This document shows, piece by piece, positions 10,512-21,972 of a stretch of DNA of 42,764 nucleotides. Location of the stretch: assembly GCA_027596035.1 (NCBI GenBank), contig JADGJA010000101.1, positions 1-42,764 on the forward strand, read 5' to 3'. Positions within the stretch are counted from its first letter, which is position 1, and each line of letters opens with the position of its first letter. Below the pieces are notes generated by a model that saw nothing but the letters and a program-made list of their open reading frames with translations, was not told where the DNA came from and did not search any database. Made by a program: the position numbers and the translations under genes. Source of the stretch: Thoreauomyces humboldtii. Its lineage: Eukaryota; Chytridiomycota; Chytridiomycetes; Spizellomycetales; Powellomycetaceae.

Positions 10512-12532
10512 CTAATAAGCGTTTTCCTCCGCGACATCGATGTCGGCGCTGCTCTTGTCCAGGAACGCGATGATCTCACAGACGCGGTCCCGGTTGCGCG
10601 TCACCTCCAACTCGTGTGTTTTTTGGATGATTGTCTCCAGGTCCCGCGCCACGCCTGTCACCAATGTGTCTTCCTGGAATCACAGTCTATCGTCAGTGCA
10701 CGTAAGTAGGTAGCTGGGAGATCGAGCCGCACCTGGTGGTCGAACTTTCCAAGACGAAAGTCATGAGAGCTGTTGATGGCGTTCACGAGCACATCTTTGT
10801 CTCCAATGATCTTGGAAGAATCACGGGAAAAGTTGGCTTTTTGTCATTTGAGTAACATCTTGGTTTTGCCCTGTCGCAATACTTACATCGCGAAGCTCAT
10901 CCTCGACTTGATCCAATACGCCACCGCCCTCCTTGTCGTCTTTCTTGATCTCCCCAGCCGCTGCCGCTGCACCCGCCGCGATGTCACCCTTGATGAACCG
11001 ATCGACAGCGGCCAGGACCGCCTCGCTCAACCGTTCGTGGAACTCGTTCTCGAGCTCCCTCAGCCTTGCGAACGAACTGGCGGCCGTCTCGTTGATCGAT
11101 GAGGACATCTCCGTGTAGTTGCGTTCGAACTCCTTCAGGACCTCCTCGAACTGCTCGACGAGGGTCATCTCGTGCGAGATCAGCGTGTCCGACAGCTGCT
11201 GGACGCCGTCGCGGAGGTTTTGGAAGAGGGAGAGAATCTCGGATTGGTTGTTGGATTGTTGGATCTGGGAGATTTGCTGCAAGAAGAACACGAGAAGGTC
11301 GTGTGAATCAAGGACTCCGCAAAGAGGGCGGTGTGCTCATGCCTCGAGAGGGTTCTCACACCTTCTTCTTGTTGGCGTTGAAGGCTTTACACCCCGCCCA
11401 GCATTCTGCGTCGATCTTGCCTTGAGCTTCCTTCAAACACCTCGCGAATGCATCGTACTCCTCTCCCTTCTCCGCGGCCCTCTTCAGCACAAAGTGTCGC
11501 AGCTCGTTGACCACCACGCCGACCTTTGCACCATACTCGTCCCTCAGGTCGTGGAAGGGGTCCGGGGTGATGAGAGCGCTGAACCTCGCAAAGTCGGGAT
11601 CCTCGCTGAACAGGGTCGGGAACAGGACGTCCAGACCGGGTATGTGGGAATTGTCGTACAGCGCGGCCTGTTCGGCGTCCCTCCTGTCCTGCTCCCTCCT
11701 CGCGGCCGCCACCTTGTCCTCCTCCTCCTGGGCGATGATGTCGTCGATGTACTGCTCCTTGGCGGCTCCCACCGACTCGTCGTCCACGAGTCGATAGTCC
11801 AGGTACCGCAACCCTCGGATGTGCGCCAGGATGTAGTGACGGTAGTTTGCGTGCTTGCAGATGCTGTTGCCCGACAGGTTGAGGACCCTGAGGGACTCGA
11901 ACTTTGACAGGTAGTTGACGTTCTCGAGGACCGAGAGCTGGTTGTTGCCGAGCGAGAGGACGTTGAGGTTCACGAGATCGTCCAGGTTCTCGAGCTTCGT
12001 GATCCGGTTGTTGTACAGCGTGAGGTCCGTGAGTCTGGTCAGCCCTTCGAGCCCCTCGATCTTGGTGATGTTGTTGAACGATAGGTCTGCGAAGGTGAAA
12101 AAGGGGGTTTCCCCGAAATGAGATGCATGAATAGATGGAACATCAGTTCCCCTTCACAGGCCGCCCAACCTAGCCATTGAAGGTTCTTGAGGAAGTTGAT
12201 CTTCTCGATCTGCTCGATGATGTTGTTGTCGAGTTGGAGCTTGGTCAGGTTTTCGAACATCCACAGGTTGTCGATCTTCAGGATATCTACGTGGGTTGAA
12301 CGAGCTCCCTTGCATCAGCTTCTGATGTTGGGCTGAAGACCATTTTTTGCAAGCAGCTGCAGAGTGTTTCGCACCCACTCTTGTAGTCCAGCCTCAGGCA
12401 CGTGACGTCGCTGGGATCGATGCCTTCCCTTCGAGCCACGTCGGCGATCTCTGGCGCGGCTTGGTCGTTGACAGCCTTTCTGAGCAGGTCCTCATCGATG
12501 ACGGTTGGCTCGATGGCATTGTAGGTGCTCAT
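10512..12532 (-). CDS. drc3: Dynein regulatory complex subunit 3 (LRRC48 type)
   Basis: DRC3 is a subunit of the nexin-dynein regulatory complex, which links outer doublets and regulates dynein in motile axonemes. The start at 12532 gives the characteristic MSTYNAIEPTVIDEDLLRKA. After an intron (GTGGGT...GTAG) come leucine-rich repeats: ILKIDNLWMFENLTKLQLDN, NIIEQIEKINFLKNLQWL, further repeats near 12000-12100, and VLSLGNNQLSVLENV with VLNLSGNSICKHANY. A long helical tail follows (AKEQYIDDIIAQEEEDKVAA, then QISQIQQSNNQSEILSLFQ). The gene ends TRNRDRVCEIIAFLDKSS and stop at 10512. Order and length match DRC3 proteins of flagellates. Small exons lie near 10680-10820. It is convergent with ift52, so the two flagellar genes do not share a promoter. 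Confidence 0.93.
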
Positions 12533-12727
12533 TCTGCCTCTTTATCGTCGTTCGTAACGCAATCGGTGGTAGCAGTAGTATGTGATTTCTTTGGACAGGA
12601 GGGAAGTGGTGGTCGACGACGCGAGCAACTCCGCTGGTCTCTCCTTGTGGTATGACTCATCGGCCGTTTTGCACCCCAAAAGATCTTGCTCATACATGTA
12701 CAAGCAAACTCGTCCCTCCGTGGGAAA

Positions 12728-15700
12728 ATGTCGACTTCTGGAAACTCGACGAGCGTGCCTACTCTGAACGGACGTCCAATCTACTACATCTCAGATCCAA
12801 GCGTCTCGGGGGCCCTCATCTGGTTCGGCATCGCTTGCGCCATCACCCTCGCCACCGTCCTCCTGTACGAGGGAATTCGACGCAGGCCAGGTCTGACCAG
12901 GGTGCTCTACACTCGAACGGAGACCAACAGGAGAGAGAGTCCACCGTTGCCTCGCGATCTGTTCGGATGGGTTAAACCGGTGTGGCAGCTGCCAGAGGAC
13001 TATATCGCCGAAAATGTGGGACTGGATGCCGTCATGTGAGTCGCTGGGCTTTTGAAACAAGGATTGACGCTCATGCTTTACAAGAGCCAACTCTCATGCG
13101 TCTTGTCTTGACAGGTTCTTGCGGTTCTTGCGAATGTGTTTTGTCATCATATGCGTCTTGATGTGCTTTCTGCTTCCCATACTCCTGCCCGTGAACTACT
13201 ACGGAGGTCGAACGAACGCAACTGACGCAGCCAACAGCCTCAACTCGACCAATGCGGGTATGGCCGTTGCTTGTGGTAGCGGCTGACGTGAAGGTCAGCT
13301 GATTCCTGAACGCATTCTCCCCAGTCTTCAAGTTCGGCACCGCGAACCTCGAGTTCTACTCGTTCGGAAATATCCCAGAAGCCTCGTCTTTCCTCTGGGC
13401 CCACATCATCTGCGCCTACGCCGTGTCGTTTGTCTGCTACTACTTCATGTTCCTGGACTACAGAGCCTACGCTCATATCGCCAGCCACTACATCCACGGC
13501 GGAATCGGAATGGGGAACGAGTTCAACAAGCGCGTCCCCGCGTGGAGAAGGGGAGAGCTGGTGCAGCTTCGAACCCTCCTTGTTCAGAACATTCCACCGG
13601 AACTACAGACAGACGACAAGCTCAAACAGTACTTTGAGGAGCTGGAATTGGGTGACGTGGAGAGGGCCACGATGGATAGGGATCCTGGAAACAAGGTGTC
13701 GAAGATAGCAAAGTCTAGGCAGGAGACACTGAAAGTCCTTGAGCGCGAGTACGTCGAGTGGCTGCTCAACATTGACGCTGAACGGGATAAACGGAAGGGA
13801 AAGGGACGACGGAGGTACTACACTCCTGGCAATCTTCTCAGGCTTCAAGCGGCACCGTTGAACCTGCAGGACATGGGTATCGATGAGCTCGGTTTGGCGC
13901 GGTTGAGGCCCAAACGACGGGCGCGACGGCGAAACCGAAAGGCTCGCAAAAAAAACGACGCTACGTGGTCGCTATCTTTGGGAAAGGACGAGATAGATCA
14001 CTACACGCAGAAGCTCAAAGACCTGACCATCCAGCTCAAGCAGCTTCGACGAGTCGGACTAGGTGACACGCAGCCCATCTATATCGCTGAGAAGGATATC
14101 GCCATCAACGCTGCCGGTTTCGTAACCTTCAAGACTCAAAGATCCGCGCAGATGGTTGTTCAACTGCTCCTTCACAGCAGCGACTCGTACTTTCCGATGT
14201 CCGTCACTCTCGCCCCTGCCGTTCAGGACGTCATATGGGAGAACATCTCGCAACCAGCTTGGCGAAGGTTCCTCCAGTCGTGGATCATCACGGCAGTGTG
14301 TCTGTTTTTGATCTTCCTCTGGGCCCTTCCAACCTCAGCTATCGCTTCCTTCACGAGCTTAAAATCACTTGCGAAAGTCCCAGCCTTTCAAGGTGCCGTT
14401 GCGAAGCTGGCTTCCTATCCGAGGCTGTCGGCTCTGGTCCAGTCCATTGGGCCTCCGCTGATTGTGAACATTTGCAACCTTGTCGTACCGTATCTCTTCG
14501 AGTGTGAGTCCTCAACATCAGGCTCTTTCGAATGCAGGCTTTAACGCTGCTTTTATCGTCGCAGTCCTTTCCGAATACCAAGGGCTACCTTCCAGATCTG
14601 GCGTAGAGCTTGCTACCATGTCAAAGTACTGGACGTTCCTCTTCTTCAACACGTTTTTGGTCTTCATGATTGCCCAGACCGTCATTAAGGTCGCCGGTGA
14701 TTTCATCAAGAACCCCATTTCCATTGTCAACACCGCTGTCGACTACCTTCCAAGTGCAGCTAGCTTCTTTATCAACTACGTGCTTCTCAACTTGCTGCTC
14801 TTTCCCATCGAACTATTGAGGCCAGGGATCATGATCATTCAACTTGTCGGGAGATGGGTGTGCAAGACCCCGCGCGATTTTCACGAGTTGAGCATCTTTT
14901 CTAGTTCTCTCAATTACGGTAAGAACTTCGAGGCTGAGGATTAGTAAGTTTCCTGACTGACGGTGTTGTATCTTTTTTCTCGAAGGCATCTTATACCCCA
15001 TCCATGTCCTCATTTTTGTAATCGTCATTTGCTATTCGACGATCGCGCCCCTCATCCTGATCCCGGGAGCCTCGTATTTCGCTGTCGGCTGGTTCGTGTA
15101 CCGCAACCAGATGCTTTTTGTCTGTAAGTGTAGCAATGTAGTCGTTGTCTTGCGTGGTTGACGTCTGATTTCCCATCGGTCTCGTGCTCAGACGTAAAGG
15201 AGTGGGAGAGCTATGGACATCACTTTGTCATGGCCTTCCATCGATGCACCGTCGGACTGGCGGTGTACCAGGTCCTTCTCTGTGGCCTGCTCGCTTTGCG
15301 GAAAGGTTTGTTTGCAATTGGCCGCAGTCAGTTAGGAAATCCTTCAAACTGAGTTTCTTTTCTCCTCCCTGTGTCAAAAGCTCCAACGCCATCCGCCCTC
15401 TGCGTCCCTCTCATCGTTTTCACCCTTCTCTTCCACCTCTACTGTCGCCGCGTCTTTCAAAAAAGAGCCTACCTCGTGCCCCTCGACCTCTTCACCGCGG
15501 AAGCCAAATCGGAAGCGGTCCGAACGAGCAGCAGCCACCTGGAAGCAGGATCCACGTCCGCTCTCTCCACCGACCCTCGTCTCCAAACCGTCAGCCACCA
15601 AACCAACCTCTCCGCGTCCATCCAGGACTCGATGGACTTCCTGAACCAATCGACCAACGAGAACCTCGAGGTACCCCCTTCGGCCACGATACCGGACTAC

Positions 15701-16387
15701 CCCGCCATGGACGTGGTCACGAACGCCGAGCAGCAGGCCCAGGACAGGTATCCCACGAGCTACGCGAACCCCATCTTCAGCAAACCCATGCCGAGACCCT
15801 GGCTCCCCGTCTCCATGGCCGCCGTCTGGTCCCTCCCCAGCAGGGTCCTGGAACCGAGGAAGGAGGTCGGAGGAGCCGGAGACGACCCACAGGAGGAGAG
15901 TCAGAAAAGCAGGGGCATCCCCATGGAGGAGATGGACAGGACCCACGAGCGCGGGTCCTATGGGGTGAGGGAGGAGGGGGAGGGCAAGGAGGTGATGGAC
16001 GATGGTACGTCGGTTTCCATCAAGGTCCGGTCGAGGTCCTTCCTGGAGACGGCGTCGAACCTCGGGTCTGTGAACACGACCGCGAACGGCCGGGATGGGA
16101 TCGTCGTGGAAGAGGATGGGGAGGAGGAAGATGGGGAGGAGGTCCCCCCGGAGATGGTACCCATAACGCATGCCGAGGGAGCGTTCCTTGAGGTTCATAC
16201 GGAGGATACCCAGCATCAACAGCAACATCATCGTCGCAATCAGCTGGATATCGAAGAAGGAGGTGGGACAGGGAACACGGGAGGGAACGGGAACGGGAAT
16301 GAGATCGTGCCGTCTCAGTCGTTTGGAAGCGTGGATCTTATGGTCCCTTCCGGCTCTACCGATAGCATGGCGAACCTGGTAGGGTGA
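12728..16387 (+). CDS. CSC1/OSCA/TMEM63-type cation channel
   Basis: This family (DUF221/RSN1_7TM) forms mechanically or osmotically gated, calcium-permeable channels in the plasma or internal membranes. The ATG at 12728 is preferred; an upstream in-frame reading would need a non-ATG start. Membrane segments include ALIWFGIACAITLATVLLYE and CFVIICVLMCFLLPILLPV. A cytosolic loop follows with LVQNIPPELQTDDKLKQYFE, a charged stretch near 13900-13970, and AAGFVTFKTQRSAQMVVQLL. Then comes the multi-pass core: ILYPIHVLIFVIVICYSTIA, ILIPGASYFAVGWFVYRNQM, and YGHHFVMAFHRCTVGL. At least six introns of 55-90 nt are needed (for example before VFKFGT near 13324 and before ILYPIHV near 14987). The last 330 residues are disordered, with an acidic EEDGEEEDGEEV run near 16110 and Gly/Asn-rich repeats near 16265. 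Which subfamily it represents is unclear. Confidence 0.9.
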
Positions 16388-16625
16388 GGGAGAGGGAGTT
16401 GGAAAGGTTTCGACTCTCATGCTTTTTTTTCTTTTTTGGCCAATGTACATAATATCAAGCCGCAATCTACTATTTGGGTAACCTACAAAGTAAAATAGGA
16501 TTATAGATATGAACTCGGTCATGACCCCCAAAAAAAAAGAAAAGAAGAAAAAAAGAGGTTACCAGATTCCTTCATCCAACCGGAACCAGCCGGCAAGAAA
16601 GAAGACAGAAGGAAGAGGAGTGCTT

Positions 16626-17562
16626 TCACTCGAACCCGGGTAGAGACCTGACGTAGCGTTGCAGCTGGCCCTTGAAGAGATCGTTATGGACGGGATGGAC
16701 GCCCTTCTGCCTCAGCTGCTCGAGGAGAGGGTTCCTCGTGACGTACTCGACGTAGATCTGAGCGTAGATGGTGCGGAGAGCCTCTCGCATCGTGTCCATG
16801 GTGGGATCCGTGTTCATGACGAACTTGAGTCCCGTCGGCGTCTCAAAGTAGTGGAGACGGTACGTCGACGTACGGTACCCGATGAACCCATCCCTTTGCG
16901 GAAGAAAGAGGGAAGAGGGGATGTGAGCAGAGATATCGAGGTGGAGGTGGAGGTGGTTGATGAGAATCGAGTGAGGACGTTTCGCGCTCCGCGCGAAAGG
17001 AAAAGGATGTCGCGCTTTCGCGCGACACGAAGGCCCGCCTTTGGCTGACAAGACCACGAAGGGAAGCCGCGCTTCGCGCGGCCAGAATGCTTGCCTTCGG
17101 CGAGCAGAATCAAGAAGAGAGCCGCGCTTTTGCGCGGCAGAAAGGGTCCCGCGCTCCCTTCTTTTTCCTGGGGTTTCGTTTATTCGTTCCGCTCACCCGT
17201 TCTGCTGACCGCCCGGACCCGCCTGACTCTGGTTGTTGAGCTTTCCAAGCATGTTCCTCAGGGAGAAGACGACGCCGTAGACCAGCTTTGCCTCCTCCTC
17301 CAGCGACATGCCTGTTGCACCGAGTTGCTGCATGGCCTGGTGCTGGGACTGGGACTGGTTGTCCGTGGACAGGGAGGAGGAGGTGGGCGTGGCGGAAGGG
17401 GGAGGCGCCGTCGGTCGGGTCCAGGAGGTGAAGGAGATGCATGTGCAGTGACGGTCGAAGATGTAGAGGTTGTGTATCTGTGAGAGCGAGCGAGGAAAGA
17501 TGCGTTGGTGTGGTCGTCAATGCGGACGAGACGTGAAGGGTCGGGGGAGCACTCACTGTCAT
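16626..17562 (-). CDS. bet5: TRAPP complex subunit Bet5 (TRAPPC1)
   Basis: Bet5 is a longin-fold subunit of the TRAPP core, the exchange factor for Ypt1/Rab1 in ER-Golgi and Golgi traffic. Exon 1 is a tiny MT start at 17562, followed by an intron (GTGAGTGC...). Exon 2 has the family opening NLYIFDRHCTCISFTSW, a Ser/Pro/Gln insert, and MSLEEEAKLVYGVVFSLRNM ending at 17197. The last exon (16626-16893) has DGFIGYRTSTYRLHYFETPT, GLKFVMNTDPTMDTMREALR, IYVEYVTRNPL and the terminal QRYVRSLPGFE. The intron between exons 2 and 3 (16894-17196) is 303 nt, several times the local norm, and is filled with GC-rich hairpins (separate entry). The splice joins in frame as NG|DGF. Confidence 0.93.
16979..17160. 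repeat. Cluster of GC-rich perfect hairpins in a bet5 intron
   Basis: Short perfect or near-perfect inverted repeats follow each other. 16980-16998 has an 8-bp stem and a 3-nt loop. 17008-17027 has the core gtcgcgctttcgcgcgac, an 8-bp stem and a 4-nt loop. 17066-17082 is gccgcgcttcgcgcggc. 17088-17106 is an 8-bp stem with one G-T pair and loop ttc. 17121-17138 is gccgcgcttttgcgcggc. A weaker one spans about 17140-17158 and a degenerate one about 17030-17048. Stems share a CGCG core and loops are pyrimidine-rich; spacers are purine-rich. They lie wholly inside the 303-nt intron and outside the splice sites. I do not know a named family for them. Confidence 0.8.
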
Positions 17563-19305
17563 TATGAAGGTATGGCCAACGAGGGGGCGATAGAAGAGAA
17601 GCCCCAAGACAAAAGGACGGAGCCAGCGAGATGCAAATGATGATATTAGAGGTTACTATATACCGTACGATGATCTCTATCAATGAGCGTTCGTGTACAG
17701 GGTGCGAGGACGTCAGAGACGACCGACGACGACGACGACGCGAGGCACAAAAGGTGCTGTCGAAAAGAGCGAAGCGCGGATGCTCATGAGACTCATGATG
17801 CGAGGAGAGAGCACCTCACACGTTCGCACACCGTTTGGGAAGTTTCGGTTGAAAGCAGAAAGCGTTTCCGAGCATGAGAGCAGAAGCGGGGGCGGAAAGT
17901 CCTTGGCTAGAGTCAGTCTGCTGGATTCAGCCCAAATGTTGATCCTGGTCCCAGGTCTATCGTTGATTAGCTCGGACCTCTATCGCACTAACCTTCATGC
18001 CTCATGAGCCATCTCCACGCATATCAGTCCTTGAAGAACACATACCAGCAATACCAACAACGAGACACTCTACTTGACTGTTTGTTCTTTCCATTTTCTC
18101 CTGATGCCAACTTTCTGCTCGTGGATTTGACCCGGGATTTGACCTAGTTTTGACAGCCTCGCGGACATGAGGTGCAGCAATCAATGTCCAGCCAGAAGAA
18201 CGACCAGCTCGAGGTAAGGTAACGTCTTCGAAATCATCTTGTTTATGCCCAAACCCTGTGGGTTGCTCTTCTCCAGCCGCGCATGAACCTCTTGAGACGG
18301 TATCCTGCTTGGCGTCCCTCGATCATGCGACGGTATCACGGATGCTTTGCAAGATGCTGTCCGCTGCGTCGATGGCAGTATCACAGAACAGACCCGCTTC
18401 TTGCTGTTGATGTCATGAGGCCGACAGACGAAAAGCCGTTCCATCATGTTTTCTTGTGGATCGCCCTCCTGAGGTCTGCTGTTCAACAACAGGTGGGCGA
18501 GCGCGCGACTGAAGCTGAGATCCGCTGTTCAGCCGAGGACGAACAAGCCTCTGGCGCTCGACGACGAGCGATGGCAAAGATGTTGGGCGAGTGATGAAAC
18601 GTGAATCTGACGCGTCGGCAACGCGCATGAGGCGCGCGTGTAAGCGAACCGGGGGAGGGGAAGGTTTGACGCGAGAACGAGCGAGCAGACTTTTGAGGTC
18701 GCCAGATCAAGAGCCGGATCGCCTGGATGACGTTCCCGACCAAAGTTGCGTGAACCATCTGGAGCTGCTCGTCGCGGATGCTCTGGCAAGGATTGTAGGC
18801 GAGACCGGGGCTGGCTCTTCCACCCCTCGCTTCGACCGCCGTCTGGTTCCGATATGAAAATTGATTCTTGCTCCTTGACTTCTCCACGTCTCCCTGTCTC
18901 ATTTATCGCTCGTTGCTGAATCAGTGGAGAGAAGCATGTACGGGTTTCGTTGATACAGGGCAGCGAACAGGGCATCCTCCTCCCTCTCCATCAGCGTGTA
19001 GTCTGTTGCCCGCGCAGCGTGCATAGATAGCGCGCAGAGAGGAGGGGGGGTCTTGGAAAGGACGCGTTTTTTCGCAGCACAACAACCTCCCTCTCTGCTC
19101 TCCCATCCACCGGCCACCCGCCTGTCTGTCACTCGACTCTCTGTCTCCCTCTCTCTCTCTCTCGGGGATCGTTTGCATCCAGAGCAGCACTTACCACCAC
19201 GCACCCCCTCGTCAGGCAAGCTCGAGAAGGACACCACCCCCCTCCCACCTGGCACTGCCCGCAGTACATACCACCGCATCCGCATTCGCTGGCTGGTAGG
19301 AGTCA
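17563..19305. other. Long spacer between bet5 and cdh1; possible unrecognised gene
   Basis: About 1.7 kb separates two outward-facing genes. 17600-18000 holds nothing I can support. At 18184 an ATG begins MSSQKNDQLE followed directly by a good donor (gtaagg), with an acceptor-like ctccag near 18280. On the plus strand 18490-18593 and 18640-18857 stay open (for example NHLELLVADALARIVGE). The minus strand is also open over 18560-18900 (IRDEQLQMVHATLVGNVIQA), and 18920-18990 minus has a short frame starting MEREEDALFAALYQRNP. I cannot decide the strand, and no family is recognised. Confidence 0.3.
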
Positions 19306-21342
19306 ATGGACAGGCAACCCCACTACACCGGCATCCTCGAGGCGGCTGGCCACCTCCCTGCCAAAGCACCCGCCACCCCCAGCAAACGCACCGCTCCTTC
19401 CTCTCCCGCACTCAGCCCTCCTTCCGCGCATGTCTCCGCGCACGTCTCCGGGGTATCGGCCTACTCCCCAGTTCGTCGCAATGTCAACAGTCAGCAGAAC
19501 ACTCCGACTCCCACCCCACGCAAGGCCAAACGGGCACGCGGCGACGAGGAGATCTTTTCGGGATGTGACAGGTAAGGCATCCGCCAAGCCGGCTGCTCAT
19601 TGTAACAGTGCTCTGCTTCTTGTCTCACCCGACCTACGCGATCATCGTAGGCTGGCAATGTACTCGCCTCACAAAGACGCCGCCCGTTACGCCATGCGGT
19701 CTCCCATGGTACAGACCAAAAACGGAAAGATGAACAATCTAGGTAAGCGGGCTCATATCATTCACCGCTTCCCGAAGCCCAATGCTAAAGGTCCTGTCCT
19801 TCCCTTGCTGTCAAAACACAAAGCTTTGAACACCGCTCCCGACGACTACAGCGAGCTCCTGCACAGAGAGATCACGGGAAGCGATCCTCATGCGCGACTC
19901 CTCCAATCACCGCGTAACGTTTACCGCCTTCCACCGCCGCCGCACTGCAGCCTGCACCCAAAATACCTCACATCGCAACTTTCGGCTGGCAGCCAGAACC
20001 TACTTAAACGCCCCGCGGTCGCCGCCTGGGAGATCCCAAAGCATCCTTTCAAAGTCCTGGATGCTCCGGATCTCCAAGATGATTACTACCTGAACCTGAT
20101 CGACTGGTCGTCCACAGACATCCTTGCCGTGGGCCTTGGAACCTGCGTATACCTCTGGCGAGCGGAGTCTGGAAAGGTTCGACCCGATTTCCAATTGGCG
20201 GCAAACTTTTTGGATATCGACTCAACCCGCATTGTGACCCACAGGTTACAAAGTTGTGCGACCTGGGACCGAATGATTCAGTGACCTCAGTCGGGTGGGG
20301 TGCCAAGGTAAGCTTTACGCAATGTGCGCGAAGACTGTATCATCATGCGACTAACCGGATTTCGTAGGGCAAGCAACTTGCAATCGGTACAGATGCGGGA
20401 AAGGTCCAGATTTGGGACATCGATGGGGCAAGATGTCTCCACACTTATCACACCCATATCAAGCGAGTTGGTAAGTTGCTCGTCTCTCATCATCGGGCAG
20501 CAACGATGGCCGTCGAAGATGTTGAGAGTGTGCACAGATCATTGACATCTGTGCGGTCACAGGGACAATATCCTGGAATGAGAGCCAGATGTCATCGGGT
20601 AGCCGTGACAAAACTATTCAGCATCGGGATGTGCGTCAGCCGGGCAATGCCGTCGAGACCTGGGAGCGGCATACTGCGGAAGTCTGTGGACTCAAGTGGG
20701 ACTACGAGGGCCTGCAGCTTGCGTCGGGGGGAAACGACAATACCCTGCTGGTTTGGGACCGTCGACGAGCTGCGCAACCGGTTTGGGCCCCGATCAGCTC
20801 GCACTCTGCCGCTGTGAAGGCAATAACCTGGTCACCACATAAGGTAGGCTAACTCCTGACCTAGATGGCTAGAAGCGAATCGCGTTTCTGATGCTTGCAC
20901 CCTCGCTCAGCATAACATTTTGGCGTCTGGCGGTGGGACCGCAGACCGCAAGATCAAGATATGGAACGTGCAGACTCATAAGCTCCTCTCCCAAACCGAC
21001 ACCAATTCGCAAGTTTGCAACCTTGCATGGGGAAAACAATCCAAACACCTTATTTCGACCCACGGCTACTCTCGTAACCACATCACTCTCTGGAACACCC
21101 CAGACGACCCCTTCTCCGCACAGCCTTCTCTGACATCGAACGCTCCGCCTCCGGACCTGCTTACCGAAGCCGCCACCCTCACTGGACACGGTTCGCGTGT
21201 CGTCTATCTGGCCGTCTCACCTGACGGCCAAAACATCGTTACCGGAGCCGGGGACGAAACCTTGCGGTTCTGGAAGATCTGCAATCTCAAAAAGCCGAAA
21301 AACAGACCCGTCGCGATCGACACGTCGACGCGCATCATCTGA
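19306..21342 (+). CDS. cdh1: Fizzy-related WD40 activator of the APC/C (Cdh1/Fzr1)
   Basis: Cdh1 brings substrates to the anaphase-promoting complex in late mitosis and G1. The ATG at 19306 opens a Pro/Ser/Thr-rich, phosphorylation-prone N-terminus. Exons then join as DDYSELLHREITGSDP, PFKVLDAPDLQ, and DYYLNLIDWSSTDILAVGLG followed by TCVYLW, where the GTCVYLW form favours Cdh1 over Cdc20. A 7-bladed WD40 propeller follows: VTKLCDLGPNDSVTSVGWG, GKQLAIGTDAGKVQIWDIDG, TISWNESQMSSGSRDKTI, EVCGLKWDYEGLQLASGGND, ILASGGGTADRKIKIWNVQ, and VSPDGQNIVTGAGDETLRFW. Introns are short, for example 20179-20247 and those before 20368 and 20911. Two oddities appear: after the exon ending GCDR the next exon reads LAMYSPHKDAARYAM, with no obvious C-box (DRFIPxR), and the protein ends TRII rather than with the usual Ile-Arg tail. 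Confidence 0.9.
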
Positions 21343-21972
21343 AACTGGAGCCGACTCGGCTCCCTTCTTGGTGGCATATCCATGGCCATCGGTTATGGAT
21401 GGGTCCACCTTTATCCAGCAGCAAATGACCCCTACCGTATTCTAGATTCCCGTCAGGGGGCTTTCAGCTCCCCGCCCGAATGCTCACCCCCCGTTTTTTT
21501 TTGGCACAACTACTCCAGCGCGACTAGACGCGCTCAGCTACGCAGAGGCAACACAAACACATACGCCTTCACCCTAAATCGCACCACCCCCCAACCCCCT
21601 GGCCCTCTCACCTACCTTTCGCCCTTTTATTTTTTTGCACACAGTCCCCGCTTCTTTCGCTTCCCTTCCTTTGGCAGGCGAAAGCCGTTTTTTGCCCCCC
21701 CCTTTAATATGAGTACAAAACGTTTTGCCCGTCGTCCGCTGTTGACTTCCGCTTCTTGCGGCGATTGCATTTTCCGTACTGGCGTTGTCGTGCCCCCCTG
21801 AGGATTCCCTCTGCTCCTCTCTCCTCCTTCTCCCCATCTTTCCCATGTCCAGTCCTTGTCAAAAAGCGACGACACCCTCACCTTTCCCAAGGAGAACCAT
21901 TTCGAGAGCGAGGATGGTGCACGGACGGCGTGAAGGGGGCTCTTCACTGTTGTTCCATTTCTCTTTTCCTTT
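21343..21972. other. Convergent 3' spacer between cdh1 and cox19
   Basis: This spacer of about 630 bases is pyrimidine-rich on the plus strand, with runs such as tttttttt, ccccc and tatttttttg near 21490-21710. Open frames here are low-complexity shadows. It probably holds both 3' untranslated regions. Confidence 0.4.

Noticed and set aside
12686..12730. Upstream start for the OSCA gene at 12686
   Set aside because: It is a TTG codon. The ATG at 12728 is the first proper start and leaves the first membrane segment intact.
15184..16191. A second plus-strand frame overlapping the OSCA 3' exons
   Set aside because: It is rich in Pro, Arg and Gly and has no membrane segments. The other frame continues the channel across splice sites.
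15374..16531. A 385-codon minus-strand open frame opposite the OSCA gene
   Set aside because: It lies antisense to the disordered, GC-rich tail of the channel and has low-complexity His/Gly/Arg content. The plus strand carries the conserved protein.
16979..17160. Hairpins as bacterial-type terminators or an attachment site
   Set aside because: The window is eukaryotic, the hairpins lack trailing T runs, and they sit inside a spliced intron.
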